Origin: CAVTJL01 sp963752325
Lineage (GTDB): Bacteria > Pseudomonadota > Alphaproteobacteria > Geminicoccales > Geminicoccaceae
DNA: 64,000 nt
Direction: 5' to 3'
NCBI GenBank assembly: GCA_963752325.1
Contig: CAVVXU010000005.1
Location: forward strand, 1,426,001 to 1,490,000
Positions 1-7,830 of this stretch are shown piece after piece; position 1 is the stretch's first letter, and the number at the start of each line of letters is the position of its first letter. The notes beneath the pieces are model-generated. The model worked only from the letters and a program-made list of their open reading frames with translations. It did no database searches and had not been told where the DNA came from. Position numbers and translations under genes: made by a program.

Positions 1-1338
1 CAGATGCGAGGGTGCCGCGTCGTCGTGGAACTCGAAGTCCCCGCGGAACATCCCGAGCAGATGCTCCTCGAGGCCCATCATGAGGGGATGGACGAAGGTG
101 TCGAACAGCACGTTCGCACCCTCGAAGCCCATCTGCGGCGAGTAGCGCGCCGGGAAGTCCTGCACATGCATCGGGGCCGAGATCACGGCGCAGGCGATCC
201 CCAGCCGCTTGGCGATGTGCCGCTCCATCTGCGTGCCCAGGACGAGCTCGGGCTGGAGCTCGGCGACCTTGGCCTCGACCTCGAGATGGTCGTCGGTGAT
301 CAGGGCCTCGATCCCGTAGGCCTTGGCCGCCTCGCGCACGTCCTTGGCGAGCTCGCGGCTGTAGGTGCCGAGCCCGACCACGTCGAAGCCCAGCTCCTCG
401 TGCGCGACCCTTGCCGCGGCGATCGCGTGGGTGGCGTCGCCGAAGACGAACACCCGCTTGCCGTTGAGATAGGTCGAATCGACCGACTTCGCGTACCAGG
501 TCAGGCGCGAGGGCTCGGCTGCCAACGCCGGCGACGGATCGATACGCGCCACAGCCGCCACCTCGGCGATGAAGTCCCGCGTGGCGCCGACGCCGATCGG
601 CACGGTCTTGACCGTAGGCTGGCCGAACGTCCGCTCGAGCCACCGTACCGCGGGCGTCGCGATCTCGGGATAGAGTATGACGTTGAAATCGGCCTCGCCC
701 AGGCGGGCAAGATCGGCGGGCGTGGCGCCGGCGGGCGCCACCATGCGGATGTCCACGCCCAGCCGATCGAGCAGCCTCGTCACCTCTTGGACATCGTCCC
801 GATGACGAAAGCCCAGCGCGCATGGGCCCAGGAGGTTGCAACATGGCCGCCGGCCATCCGGCCTCTCCGCTCGGGGCGTGCCGGGCGGCGGCGCGCTCGG
901 CCCGGCCATCGCCCGCACCAACTGATAAAAGGTCTCGGCCGCGCCCCAGTTCTCCTTGCGTTGATAGGCTGGCAGCTCGAGGGGGACGACCGGGATCGGC
1001 AGCTCCAGCGCCCTCGCGAGCCCGCCCGGGTCGTCCTGTATCAGCTCTGCCGTGCACGACGCCCCGACCAGCATCGCCTGGGGCTTGAAGCGATCATAGG
1101 CCTCGCCCACCGCGTTCTTGAACAAGGCCGCCGTGTCGGAGCCGAGATCGCGCGCCTGGAAGGTGGTGTAGGTGACCGGCGGGCGCTCTTTCCGCCGCTC
1201 GATCATGGTGAACAGCAGGTCTGCGTAGGTATCGCCCTGAGGGGCGTGCAGCACGTAGTGCACCCCCTCCATCGCGGTCGCGATCCGCATGGCGCCGACG
1301 TGGGGGGGACCCTCATATGTCCACAGGGTGAGCTGCAT
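1..1338 (-). CDS. bchB: Light-independent protochlorophyllide reductase subunit B (partial, C-terminus beyond window)
   Basis: BchB pairs with BchN to form the nitrogenase-like catalytic component of dark-operative protochlorophyllide reductase, which reduces the C17=C18 bond of protochlorophyllide in bacteriochlorophyll synthesis. The frame opens at an ATG four bases after the bchN stop and stays open for 446 codons to the window edge. Asp36 (in HAPQGDTYADLL) and Cys95 (in VGASCTAEL) sit exactly where the family places BchB's unusual Asp ligand and a conserved cysteine. The segment CNLLGPCALGFRHRDDV is also typical. The family is about 520 residues, so roughly 75-80 C-terminal residues lie outside the window. 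It is the third gene of bchF-bchN-bchB. Confidence 0.96.
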   Translation of the reverse strand, partial: MQLTLWTYEGPPHVGAMRIATAMEGVHYVLHAPQGDTYADLLFTMIERRKERPPVTYTTFQARDLGSDTAALFKNAVGEAYDRFKPQAMLVGASCTAELIQDDPGGLARALELPIPVVPLELPAYQRKENWGAAETFYQLVRAMAGPSAPPPGTPRAERPDGRRPCCNLLGPCALGFRHRDDVQEVTRLLDRLGVDIRMVAPAGATPADLARLGEADFNVILYPEIATPAVRWLERTFGQPTVKTVPIGVGATRDFIAEVAAVARIDPSPALAAEPSRLTWYAKSVDSTYLNGKRVFVFGDATHAIAAARVAHEELGFDVVGLGTYSRELAKDVREAAKAYGIEALITDDHLEVEAKVAELQPELVLGTQMERHIAKRLGIACAVISAPMHVQDFPARYSPQMGFEGANVLFDTFVHPLMMGLEEHLLGMFRGDFEFHDDAAPSHL

Positions 1339-1342
1339 CGGC

Positions 1343-2623
1343 TCAGGCCGCCAGCCGCGCCCGACGCACCAGCGGCCGCGCGAAGAGCTCGGCGAGGTCG
1401 GCCGCCTGCTCATAGCCCTGGATCGGCGTAAAGAGCAGCTCGATCGACCACTTGGTGGTCATGCCCTCGGCCTCGAGGGGGTTGGCGAGACCGAGCCCGC
1501 AGACCACGAGATCGGGCCGGGCAGACCGGCAGCGATCGAGCTGCTTGTCGACGTCCTGACCCTCGCTCAGCATCGTGTCCGCGGGCAGAAGGTCGAGCTC
1601 GGCGGCGAGATGCTGCCGGTGCAGGTAGGGCGTGCCGACCTCGACCGGGATCATCCCGAGCTCGCGCGACAGGAAACGGGCGAGCGGCACCTCGAGCTGG
1701 GAATCGGGAAAGAAAAAGATCCGCCGGCCGGCGAGCTCCTGGGCGTAGTGCGCCAGCGCGCGACGCGCCCGCTCGCGGGCCGGGGCCGTCACCTCCTCGA
1801 AGCGCTTCGGCGACCTCTGCCAGTGATCGGCGGCAGCGCGCAACCACAGGCTGGTACCTTCGACCCCAAGCGGGAAGGGAGCCGCCAGCCGGGTCGCGCC
1901 GCGCTCCTCCAGAGCACGCGCCGTGTCAGCAAGGAACGGCTGCGCCAGGAGAAACACGGTACGCGGACCGACCGGCGGCAGCTCGGTCGCGAGGCGCGAC
2001 GGGAGGAACCGCACCGACGCGATGCCGAGCTGCGCGAAGATTCGATAGAGCTGATCCTCGACCACATCGGCGAGCGCTCCGACAACCAGGAGAGAGGGCG
2101 CCGCATCGGGTTGCTCGGCCGGCAGGTCCGGCACCAGGCACGCGAGACAGGCGTCCTCCCCCTGGGTGAAGGTGGTCTCGATGCCGCTGCCCGAATAATT
2201 GAGCACCCGCACCTCGGGCGCGAAACGGCTGGACAGCCGCGAGGCCGCGCGCGATAGATCGAGCTTGATGACCTCGGACGGGCAGGAGCCGACCAGGAAC
2301 AGCAGGCGTATGTCAGGCCGGCGCTCGAGCAGCTGACCGACCACCCGGTCGAGTTCCTCATTGACGTCGGCGAGGCCGGCCAGGTCGCGTTCGCCGATGA
2401 TCGCCGTGGCGAAGCGCGGCTCGGCGAAGATCATCACGCCGGCGGCCGACTGGATCAGATGCGCGCAGGTGCGCGAGCCCACCACCAGGAAGAACGCATC
2501 CTGGATCTTCCGATGCAGCCAGATGATGCCGGTGAGGCCGCAGAAGACCTCGCGCTGGCCGCGCTCCCTGAGCACCGGCAGATCGCTGCGGCCGAGGCCG
2601 GTCTCCGCGGTGAGCGCGGTCAC
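1343..2623 (-). CDS. bchN: Light-independent protochlorophyllide reductase subunit N
   Basis: BchN is the partner of BchB and supplies three of the four ligands to the NB iron-sulfur cluster. Counting from the GTG at 2623, cysteines fall at 28 (REVFCGLT), 53 (GSRTCAHL) and 114 (VGSCPSEVIK), matching the spacing known for the family. The 426-residue length is also normal. The frame is open further upstream to 3055, but that extension is antisense-like Arg/Gly-rich sequence inside bchF. The GTG overlaps the bchF stop (GTGA), a usual translational coupling, so 2623 is preferred. bchB follows four bases after the stop. Confidence 0.95.
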   Translation of the reverse strand: MTALTAETGLGRSDLPVLRERGQREVFCGLTGIIWLHRKIQDAFFLVVGSRTCAHLIQSAAGVMIFAEPRFATAIIGERDLAGLADVNEELDRVVGQLLERRPDIRLLFLVGSCPSEVIKLDLSRAASRLSSRFAPEVRVLNYSGSGIETTFTQGEDACLACLVPDLPAEQPDAAPSLLVVGALADVVEDQLYRIFAQLGIASVRFLPSRLATELPPVGPRTVFLLAQPFLADTARALEERGATRLAAPFPLGVEGTSLWLRAAADHWQRSPKRFEEVTAPARERARRALAHYAQELAGRRIFFFPDSQLEVPLARFLSRELGMIPVEVGTPYLHRQHLAAELDLLPADTMLSEGQDVDKQLDRCRSARPDLVVCGLGLANPLEAEGMTTKWSIELLFTPIQGYEQAADLAELFARPLVRRARLAA

Positions 2624-3135
2624 GCGACGAACCCCAGCGTGGCGGTCTCGGGCGCGGCTTCCTGGTCGCGTCGCGCGGCCCGCAGCTTCAAGAGAAACTG
2701 CGCGGCGTTGACGACGTAGGAAGCGTAGGCCGCGAGCGCCAGGAGCATCTGCTGGCCGGCCGGCAAGGCGCCCGTGACGAGCACGACGATGTAAGCGGTA
2801 TGGAGGGCCAGGACAAGAATACTGACCACGTCCTCCCAGAAGAACGCACGGGCGAAGAGATACTGCCCGAAGACCTCGCGCTCCCAGATCGAGCCGGTAA
2901 TCATAATCGTATAGAGGACAAACGTCTTGATCACGATCGATGCTGTCGCCAGCACCAGCCCCTCGCCGGTGACGAGATAGCGCAGAACCAAGACGAGACT
3001 GACCAGGAAGACCAGAAACTGCACCGGTGCCAGAATGCCTTGCACCAGGGTCCAAGGAGAAGCGTCACGACGGAGCCGCTCGGCCGGGGCGTAGAGGGGC
3101 TCGCCGCGATCCTGCCCGTGTTGCCGTTGACGCAT
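2620..3135 (-). CDS. bchF: 2-vinyl bacteriochlorophyllide hydratase
   Basis: BchF hydrates the C3 vinyl group of chlorophyllide on the way to bacteriochlorophyllide a and is membrane-bound. The 171-residue product has several membrane segments (about residues 28-50, 62-82, 100-122 and 126-148) and the family sequence around SIWEREVFGQYLFARAFFWEDV. The ATG at 3135 is preceded by a strong ribosome site (GGGAGGAG). It is the first gene of the leftward bchFNB operon and is transcribed away from aerR. The divergent region upstream holds candidate PpsR operators, so redox/light repression by the neighbouring regulators is likely but inferred. Confidence 0.95.
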   Translation of the reverse strand: MRQRQHGQDRGEPLYAPAERLRRDASPWTLVQGILAPVQFLVFLVSLVLVLRYLVTGEGLVLATASIVIKTFVLYTIMITGSIWEREVFGQYLFARAFFWEDVVSILVLALHTAYIVVLVTGALPAGQQMLLALAAYASYVVNAAQFLLKLRAARRDQEAAPETATLGFVA

Positions 3136-3196
3136 CGCGCTCCTCCCGATTGCGCCTGCTGATCATGATCGAAACGTTAGGCTGGCTCCAACTGTG

Positions 3197-3214
3197 TGTC
3201 AATCAGACTTTACG
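3197..3214 (+). promoter_or_regulatory. Candidate PpsR-type operator (TGT-N12-ACG) in the bchF/aerR divergent promoter
   Basis: The site reads TGTCAATCAGACTTTACG. PpsR/CrtJ dimers are known to bind TGT-N12-ACA; here the right half-site is ACG. A very similar 18-mer lies upstream of bchG at 6878-6895, and a third TGT-N8-CTT-N-ACG site lies at 3345-3362. It sits between bchF and aerR, where a PpsR operator is expected. No binding has been shown; the call rests on motif, position and recurrence. Confidence 0.45.
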
Positions 3215-3344
3215 TAACTTTCCTTTGACAAAAGGTTCCAGGCGATGCGTTGTAGGCTCCAGCACAAACAGCCAGCATCCCGACGTTTGCGGTAAAAATG
3301 TTGCGTCGATGTAATGGTAGGGTTGAGGGGACCGCCACCTCGGG

Positions 3345-3367
3345 TGTAAGCCGGCCTTAACGTTAAG
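3345..3367 (+). promoter_or_regulatory. Second candidate PpsR-type operator overlapping a 12-bp palindrome before aerR
   Basis: TGTAAGCCGGCCTTAACG (3345-3362) has the same TGT-N8-CTT-N-ACG layout as the sites at 3197 and 6878. It overlaps the perfect palindrome CTTAACGTTAAG at 3356-3367, two bases before the aerR ribosome-binding sequence GGGGAGGGG. A protein bound here would cover the aerR translation-start region or promoter. Confidence 0.35.
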
Positions 3368-3381
3368 CGGGGAGGGGCGCG

Positions 3382-4284
3382 ATGGCTGGCTTGCGGCAAC
3401 AGGTCATCCGGACAAGTCTCTGGAGGGATATTCCGGGCGAACCCGCGACATCGGCTTCCAGTCCTCAGTCTCAGTTGGCTTCGCCCTGGAGCCGCCCGGA
3501 GCCGCGGCTGGACCGGCTGGTTCGCACGATCGAGCGGGAGGTCATTCCCCGCCTCGTCCTGGCCCGCCGAGCAGTGCAGCCCGAGCAGAACCTCGTGGCC
3601 CCGATCGCCGCCGTCATCCCCACCACCGAGGAGATAGCCGAATTCGCCGGGCTCGTGCTGGGCAGCGACGGTCCCGCGGCGCTGTGCTACGTGGAGTCGA
3701 TGCGCGGCCGGGGTCTGACCCCGGAGACACTTTACCTCGACCTCCTGGCACCGACGGCGCGGCACCTGGGTGGTCTCTGGGACGAGGATCTCAGAAGCTT
3801 CGCCGAGGTGACGCTCGGGCTCCTTCGGCTCCATGAGGTGATGCACGAGCTGAGCCCGGCGTTCCAGACCGATGTGGAGCATCACGGGCTCGGTCTGCGA
3901 GCGTTGCTCGTGCCGGCGCCCGGCGCGCAGCACTTCTTCGGTGTGGCCATGGTCACGGAATTCTTCCGCCGCGCCGGCTGGGATGTCTCGAGCGGCCCCG
4001 TGGCGACGGTGGACGACCTCGCTGGGCTGGTCCGTCGCACAATGTTCGCCGTGGTCGGGATCTCCGTCGCCTGCGAGAGCGACCTCGACGTGTTGGCGTC
4101 CAGCATCCGGACGGTCCGGCGGGAATCGCGCAACCAGGCGATCGGCGTGATGGTCGGCGGTCCGATCTTCGTCCAGCACCCGGAGCTGGTGCGGCTGGTC
4201 GGCGCGGACGCGACGGCCGTGGACGCACGGCAGGCCGTTCTGCAGGCCCACGGGCTGCTTGACCTGCTAGCGAGTCGTGGCTGA
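3382..4284 (+). CDS. aerR: Cobalamin-binding photosynthesis regulator AerR/PpaA
   Basis: AerR (PpaA) is a B12-dependent antirepressor that modulates PpsR/CrtJ control of pigment and light-harvesting genes. The 300-residue product has the B12-binding fold of this family. The cobalt-ligand His184 is in PGAQHFFG, and a conserved VGGPIF turn comes near the C-terminus. The N-terminal 45 residues look disordered. The ATG at 3382 has a strong ribosome site (GGGGAGGGG, 3369-3376). It lies directly upstream of ppsR in the same direction, the usual order in purple bacteria, and is divergent from bchF. Confidence 0.92.
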   Translation: MAGLRQQVIRTSLWRDIPGEPATSASSPQSQLASPWSRPEPRLDRLVRTIEREVIPRLVLARRAVQPEQNLVAPIAAVIPTTEEIAEFAGLVLGSDGPAALCYVESMRGRGLTPETLYLDLLAPTARHLGGLWDEDLRSFAEVTLGLLRLHEVMHELSPAFQTDVEHHGLGLRALLVPAPGAQHFFGVAMVTEFFRRAGWDVSSGPVATVDDLAGLVRRTMFAVVGISVACESDLDVLASSIRTVRRESRNQAIGVMVGGPIFVQHPELVRLVGADATAVDARQAVLQAHGLLDLLASRG

Positions 4285-4352
4285 GAACGACGCCGGCACA
4301 AATGTGGGGCAGCGTCTCGGAGAGGGTCTCGCATTGGAGGATCTCTTCGCTG

Positions 4353-5771
4353 GTGAAGCAGTTCAAGGCCCCGAAACATTCACTACGCGACCTCGACGCA
4401 GAGGCCGCTGCGGCTTTGGTCGCGACCGCGAGCGACGTCGCGCTGATCCTCGACAGCGCGGGCGTGATCCGGGATCTGGCCTTCGATAGCGAGGAGCTGA
4501 CCCTCGATACCCACGGGACCTGGCTCGGCCGGGCGTGGGCAGACACCGTGTCGGTGGAAAGTCGCCCGAAGGTCGAGGCGCTGCTGCGCGACGCGGCCGC
4601 GAAGGCGCCCTCCCGATGGCGGCACGTCAACCACCCTTCACCCGCGGGTGCCGACATCCCCATCCTCTACTCGGCCGTCCAGGTCGGACCTCAGGGCAGA
4701 ATCGTCGCGGTCGGCCGGGATCTGCGCTCGGTCGCGGCGCTGCAGCAGCGGCTGGTCGACGCGCAGCAGTCGATGGATCGTGACTATGTGCGCCTCCGTA
4801 GTGCCGAAGCCCGCTACCGCCTGTTGTTCCAGTCCTCCTCCGAGGCAATGCTGATCGTCGACGCCACCAGCCGGCGCGTGGTCGAGGCCAATCCCGCTAC
4901 AGACCGCCTGCTCGCCCAGAGCGGCAGGCCGCTGGTCGGGCAGACCTTCCCGGTCGGCCTGGACGGCGACGATGCCGCCCCCATCCTCGCCATGCTGGCG
5001 GGGGTGCGGGCATCGGGACGCGCAGGCGAGGTCCGCGCGCGCGGGCCGGGCGGCGAGCAGGAGATGGCGGTCGCAGCTTCGCTGTTCCGCCAGGACGACG
5101 CCTCGCTGTTCCTGATTCGCCTCGTGACCGAGGCGCGAGCGGCCGATGACGCGGGCGACCGCAAGATCGAGGCCGGTCTGCTCGAGGCGGTCGCGTCCGG
5201 GCCGGACGGCTTCGTTCTGACCGGTCCGGCCGGGCGCATCCTCAGCGCCAACGGGGCGTTCCTCGACCTCGCCGAGCTGACGAGCGAGACGCAGGCCCGC
5301 GGCGAATCGCTCGAGCGCTGGCTGGCCCGCTCGAACGTCGACCTCAACGTGCTGCTTACCAACCTCCGGCAGCACGGCTCGATGCGCCTGTTCGCGACCA
5401 CCCTGCGCGGCGAGCACGGCGCCACGGCAGAGGTCGAGATCTCGGCGGTCGCCGTGCCGAGCGCCCATCGGCCCTGCTTCGGCTTCGTGATCCGCGATGT
5501 CGGCCGGCGCCTGCCCGCCGAGCCCCGAGCCGCCCGGGAGCTGCCGCGCTCGGTCCAGCAGCTGACCGAGCTCGTCGGCCGCGTGCCGCTCAAGGAGCTG
5601 GTGCGCGAGACCACCGACGTGATCGAGCGGCTGTGCATCGAGGCGGCGCTCGAGCTCAGCGGCGACAAGCGCGCCTCCGCAGCCGACATGCTGGGCATCA
5701 GCCGGCAGAGCCTCTACGTCAAGCTGCGCCGCTACGGGCTGGGCGACCTCGCGTCGGAAGCCGAGGGGTAG
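4353..5771 (+). CDS. ppsR: PAS-domain transcriptional repressor PpsR (CrtJ)
   Basis: PpsR represses bacteriochlorophyll, carotenoid and light-harvesting genes in response to oxygen and light. The product has an N-terminal region followed by PAS domains (roughly residues 25-135, 150-260 and 280-385) and a C-terminal Fis-type helix-turn-helix (ADMLGISRQSLYVKLRRYGL). The frame is open from 4302, but the GTG at 4353 gives the family N-terminus MKQFKAPKHSLRDLDAE and has GGAGG at 4336-4340, so 472 residues is preferred. Its last 40 bases overlap the convergent hydrolase gene at 5732-6775. Confidence 0.94.
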   Translation: MKQFKAPKHSLRDLDAEAAAALVATASDVALILDSAGVIRDLAFDSEELTLDTHGTWLGRAWADTVSVESRPKVEALLRDAAAKAPSRWRHVNHPSPAGADIPILYSAVQVGPQGRIVAVGRDLRSVAALQQRLVDAQQSMDRDYVRLRSAEARYRLLFQSSSEAMLIVDATSRRVVEANPATDRLLAQSGRPLVGQTFPVGLDGDDAAPILAMLAGVRASGRAGEVRARGPGGEQEMAVAASLFRQDDASLFLIRLVTEARAADDAGDRKIEAGLLEAVASGPDGFVLTGPAGRILSANGAFLDLAELTSETQARGESLERWLARSNVDLNVLLTNLRQHGSMRLFATTLRGEHGATAEVEISAVAVPSAHRPCFGFVIRDVGRRLPAEPRAARELPRSVQQLTELVGRVPLKELVRETTDVIERLCIEAALELSGDKRASAADMLGISRQSLYVKLRRYGLGDLASEAEG

Positions 5772-6775
5772 CCGTCCGCTGGCCGAGGCCCCTGCGCCAG
5801 AAACCGATCGTAGCTCTGGAGAAAGGCATCCGGCTGCTCGAAGAAGGGCAGTGCACCGGTCGCGTAGGGCTCGACCGTCCAGTTCGCCCGCCCCGCCGTC
5901 CAGCCGGCCCCGCTGAAGTCGCCGAAATCGCCACGCACGCCGTAGGCCAGCCACACCGGCAACGTCAGCTGCTGGTAGACCGCCCTTATGTCGGTGCTGA
6001 AGAGGCGGCCGGAGACGAAGGCATAGGGCGCGTTCTTGGCGCCCGGCTGGTGTGTCGTCAGGTAGTCGTAGCTCGCGAGCCCCTCGTCGATATCCTTCGA
6101 GCCCCAGGTCTTCCTGAGGAAGAAGCGGATGCTGGGCTTGCTCACGAGCCCGTCGTAAAGCGCCTGGCTCCACAGCGGGAACGTGAAGAAGCCATAGAGT
6201 CCGGGGACCTCCCGCGTCTCGCCTGCGTTCCCTTCGCGCCGGACGGATGCCTGGTCGAAGCCTGTCGGCGTGATCAGCGCCAGCGTGCGCCAACGCTCCG
6301 GCTGCTCGACGGCAGCGCGCGCCAGGAACTCCGAGGACAGCGAAAGCGCTAGGGCATCCACCGGCTGCGGGCCGGAGTTGGCCGTGATCACGTCCAGCAT
6401 GTCGTAGATCGCATCGACATAGAGCCTGGGGTTGTAGCTCCGCGGCGATCGATCCGAGAAGCCGAAGCCTGGCAGGTCCACGGCGAAGACGCGCCGCTGC
6501 GTCCGCTCGTGCTCGAAGATCGGCCGCACCTCGTAGGCCGAGGCAGCGGCGTTGATGCTGTGGATCAGGAGCAGCGGCGGGCCCGCCCCCTCGACATAGT
6601 AGCTGAGCCGGCCTGCGCGTTGGTCGGTCTCGCGTCGCTCGCCCGACACCGCGGCCGGCAGGGGCGGCGGCTGGCGCACCGTGAGCGCGCTACAGCCGAT
6701 CCCCGCGGCTGTCGCCAATAGCGAGACACCGGCCACTCGACCCAGCGCGCCGACCTGCTCACGCCGCCCCATCAT
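5732..6775 (-). CDS. Alpha/beta-fold hydrolase, probably exported
   Basis: The 347-residue product has an N-terminal hydrophobic segment (about residues 13-32) ending near Cys28, possibly a weak lipobox, followed by an alpha/beta hydrolase core. The oxyanion region is LLLIHSINAAASAYEV, the beta6 turn is DLPGFGFSDRS, and the nucleophile elbow is ALSLSSEF, with Ser-x-Ser rather than the usual Gly-x-Ser-x-Gly. The substrate cannot be named. It is not the magnesium-chelatase-associated BchO by any motif seen. The gene sits between ppsR (overlapping it tail-to-tail by 40 bases) and the divergent bchG, so it may share the bchG control region. Confidence 0.85.
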   Translation of the reverse strand: MMGRREQVGALGRVAGVSLLATAAGIGCSALTVRQPPPLPAAVSGERRETDQRAGRLSYYVEGAGPPLLLIHSINAAASAYEVRPIFEHERTQRRVFAVDLPGFGFSDRSPRSYNPRLYVDAIYDMLDVITANSGPQPVDALALSLSSEFLARAAVEQPERWRTLALITPTGFDQASVRREGNAGETREVPGLYGFFTFPLWSQALYDGLVSKPSIRFFLRKTWGSKDIDEGLASYDYLTTHQPGAKNAPYAFVSGRLFSTDIRAVYQQLTLPVWLAYGVRGDFGDFSGAGWTAGRANWTVEPYATGALPFFEQPDAFLQSYDRFLAQGPRPADGYPSASDARSPSP

Positions 6776-6872
6776 CTGCTGCTCCGCCCGCCCGACATCG
6801 GATGCCTCACTGTCCCATCAACATGGCGCGTGCAGGGCCGCCGTCCAGAGCGCGCCGCCGCGCTACGCCCGC

Positions 6873-6895
6873 AAGAATGTCAATCATTCTTGACG
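6873..6895 (+). promoter_or_regulatory. Candidate operator upstream of bchG with nested inverted repeats
   Basis: AAGAATG-TCAAT-CATTCTT (6873-6891) is a perfect 7-bp inverted repeat. Nested with it is TGTCAATCATTCTTGACG (6878-6895), a TGT-N12-ACG PpsR-like site that is 15/18 identical to the site at 3197-3214. It lies 30 bp before bchG in the region shared with the divergent hydrolase gene. Confidence 0.5.
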
Positions 6896-6924
6896 ATTAC
6901 GACTGTCAAGCATAGCGTCGCGGC

Positions 6925-7830
6925 ATGGAACCCGTCGCATCAATCGTCCGACCGCGGACTCTGCCCGAATGGACGGCGGTGCTCGAGCTGCTGAAGCCGA
7001 TCACCTGGTTCGCGCCGATGTGGGCGTTCGGATGCGGCGTGGTATCGTCCGGCCTTCCGATCGGGGGGCGCTGGCCCATCGTGATCGCGGGCGTGCTGCT
7101 GGCCGGTCCGCTAGTCTGCGCCACCAGCCAGGCCGTCAACGACTGGTTCGATCGCCATGTCGACGCGATCAACGAGCCGAACCGCCCCATCCCCTCGGGT
7201 CGCGTGCCCGGCCGCTGGGGCCTCCACATCGCGATCGGCTGGACCGTGCTCTCGCTTCTGGTCGCTACCGCGCTCGGGCCCTGGGGCTTCGCCGCCGCCG
7301 TCGTCGGCCTGGCGCTCGCCTGGGCCTACAGCGCCCCGCCATTCCGCCTCAAGCGCAACGGCTGGTGGGGCAACAGCGCGGTCGCCGCCTGCTATGAAGG
7401 CCTGCCCTGGTTCACCGGCGCTGCGGTGATGGCCGCCACACGGCCGGACTGGCGCATCGTCCTGATGGCCCTGATCTACAGCGCGGGTGCCCACGGCATC
7501 ATGACCCTCAACGACTTCAAGTCGGTCGAGGGCGATCTCCGCACCGGCATAGGCTCGCTTCCGGCTCGGCTCGGCGTCGAGACCGCGGCGCGCGTCGCCT
7601 GCGTCTTCATGGCCGTGCCACAGGTCGTCGTCGTCGCGCTGCTGGTCGCATGGGGCGAGCCCTTCCATGCCGCGGCTGTGAGCCTGCTGCTGCTGGCGCA
7701 GCTGGGGCTGATGGTTCGCCTTCTCCGCCGCCCCCGCGACTTGGCTCCCTGGTACAACGCCACCGGGACGAGCCTCTACGTGATCGGCATGCTGATCAGC
7801 GCCTTCGCCCTGGCCGCGATGGTCCCCTGA
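6925..7830 (+). CDS. bchG: Bacteriochlorophyll synthase (bacteriochlorophyllide esterifying prenyltransferase)
   Basis: BchG attaches geranylgeranyl diphosphate to bacteriochlorophyllide a. This 301-residue UbiA-superfamily membrane protein has eight to nine hydrophobic helices. Its first Asp-rich substrate/Mg site is NDWFDRHVDAINEPNRPIPS, and the second is in the NDFKSVEGD segment. It heads a tightly coupled operon: its TGA overlaps the ATG of the PucC-family gene. The upstream region carries a candidate PpsR operator. Confidence 0.95.
   Translation: MEPVASIVRPRTLPEWTAVLELLKPITWFAPMWAFGCGVVSSGLPIGGRWPIVIAGVLLAGPLVCATSQAVNDWFDRHVDAINEPNRPIPSGRVPGRWGLHIAIGWTVLSLLVATALGPWGFAAAVVGLALAWAYSAPPFRLKRNGWWGNSAVAACYEGLPWFTGAAVMAATRPDWRIVLMALIYSAGAHGIMTLNDFKSVEGDLRTGIGSLPARLGVETAARVACVFMAVPQVVVVALLVAWGEPFHAAAVSLLLLAQLGLMVRLLRRPRDLAPWYNATGTSLYVIGMLISAFALAAMVP

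Noticed and set aside
4..1431. 475-codon open frame on the plus strand
   Set aside because: It lies antisense to bchB and the end of bchN, has a His/Arg/Gly-rich composition with no family resemblance, and arises from GC-rich third positions.
2624..3055. Upstream extension of the bchN frame
   Set aside because: The extra 144 codons overlap bchF and look like frame-shifted bchF sequence. The GTG at 2623 overlaps the bchF stop and gives the correct cysteine positions.
3169..3270. Further TGT...ACA pairs in the bchF/aerR region (for example TGT-N10-ACA at 3251)
   Set aside because: The spacing does not match the PpsR 12-base spacer or the variant seen at the other sites.
4638..6293. 551-codon minus-strand open frame opposite ppsR
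   Set aside because: The plus strand encodes a complete PpsR with PAS and HTH domains. The antisense product has no recognisable domain.
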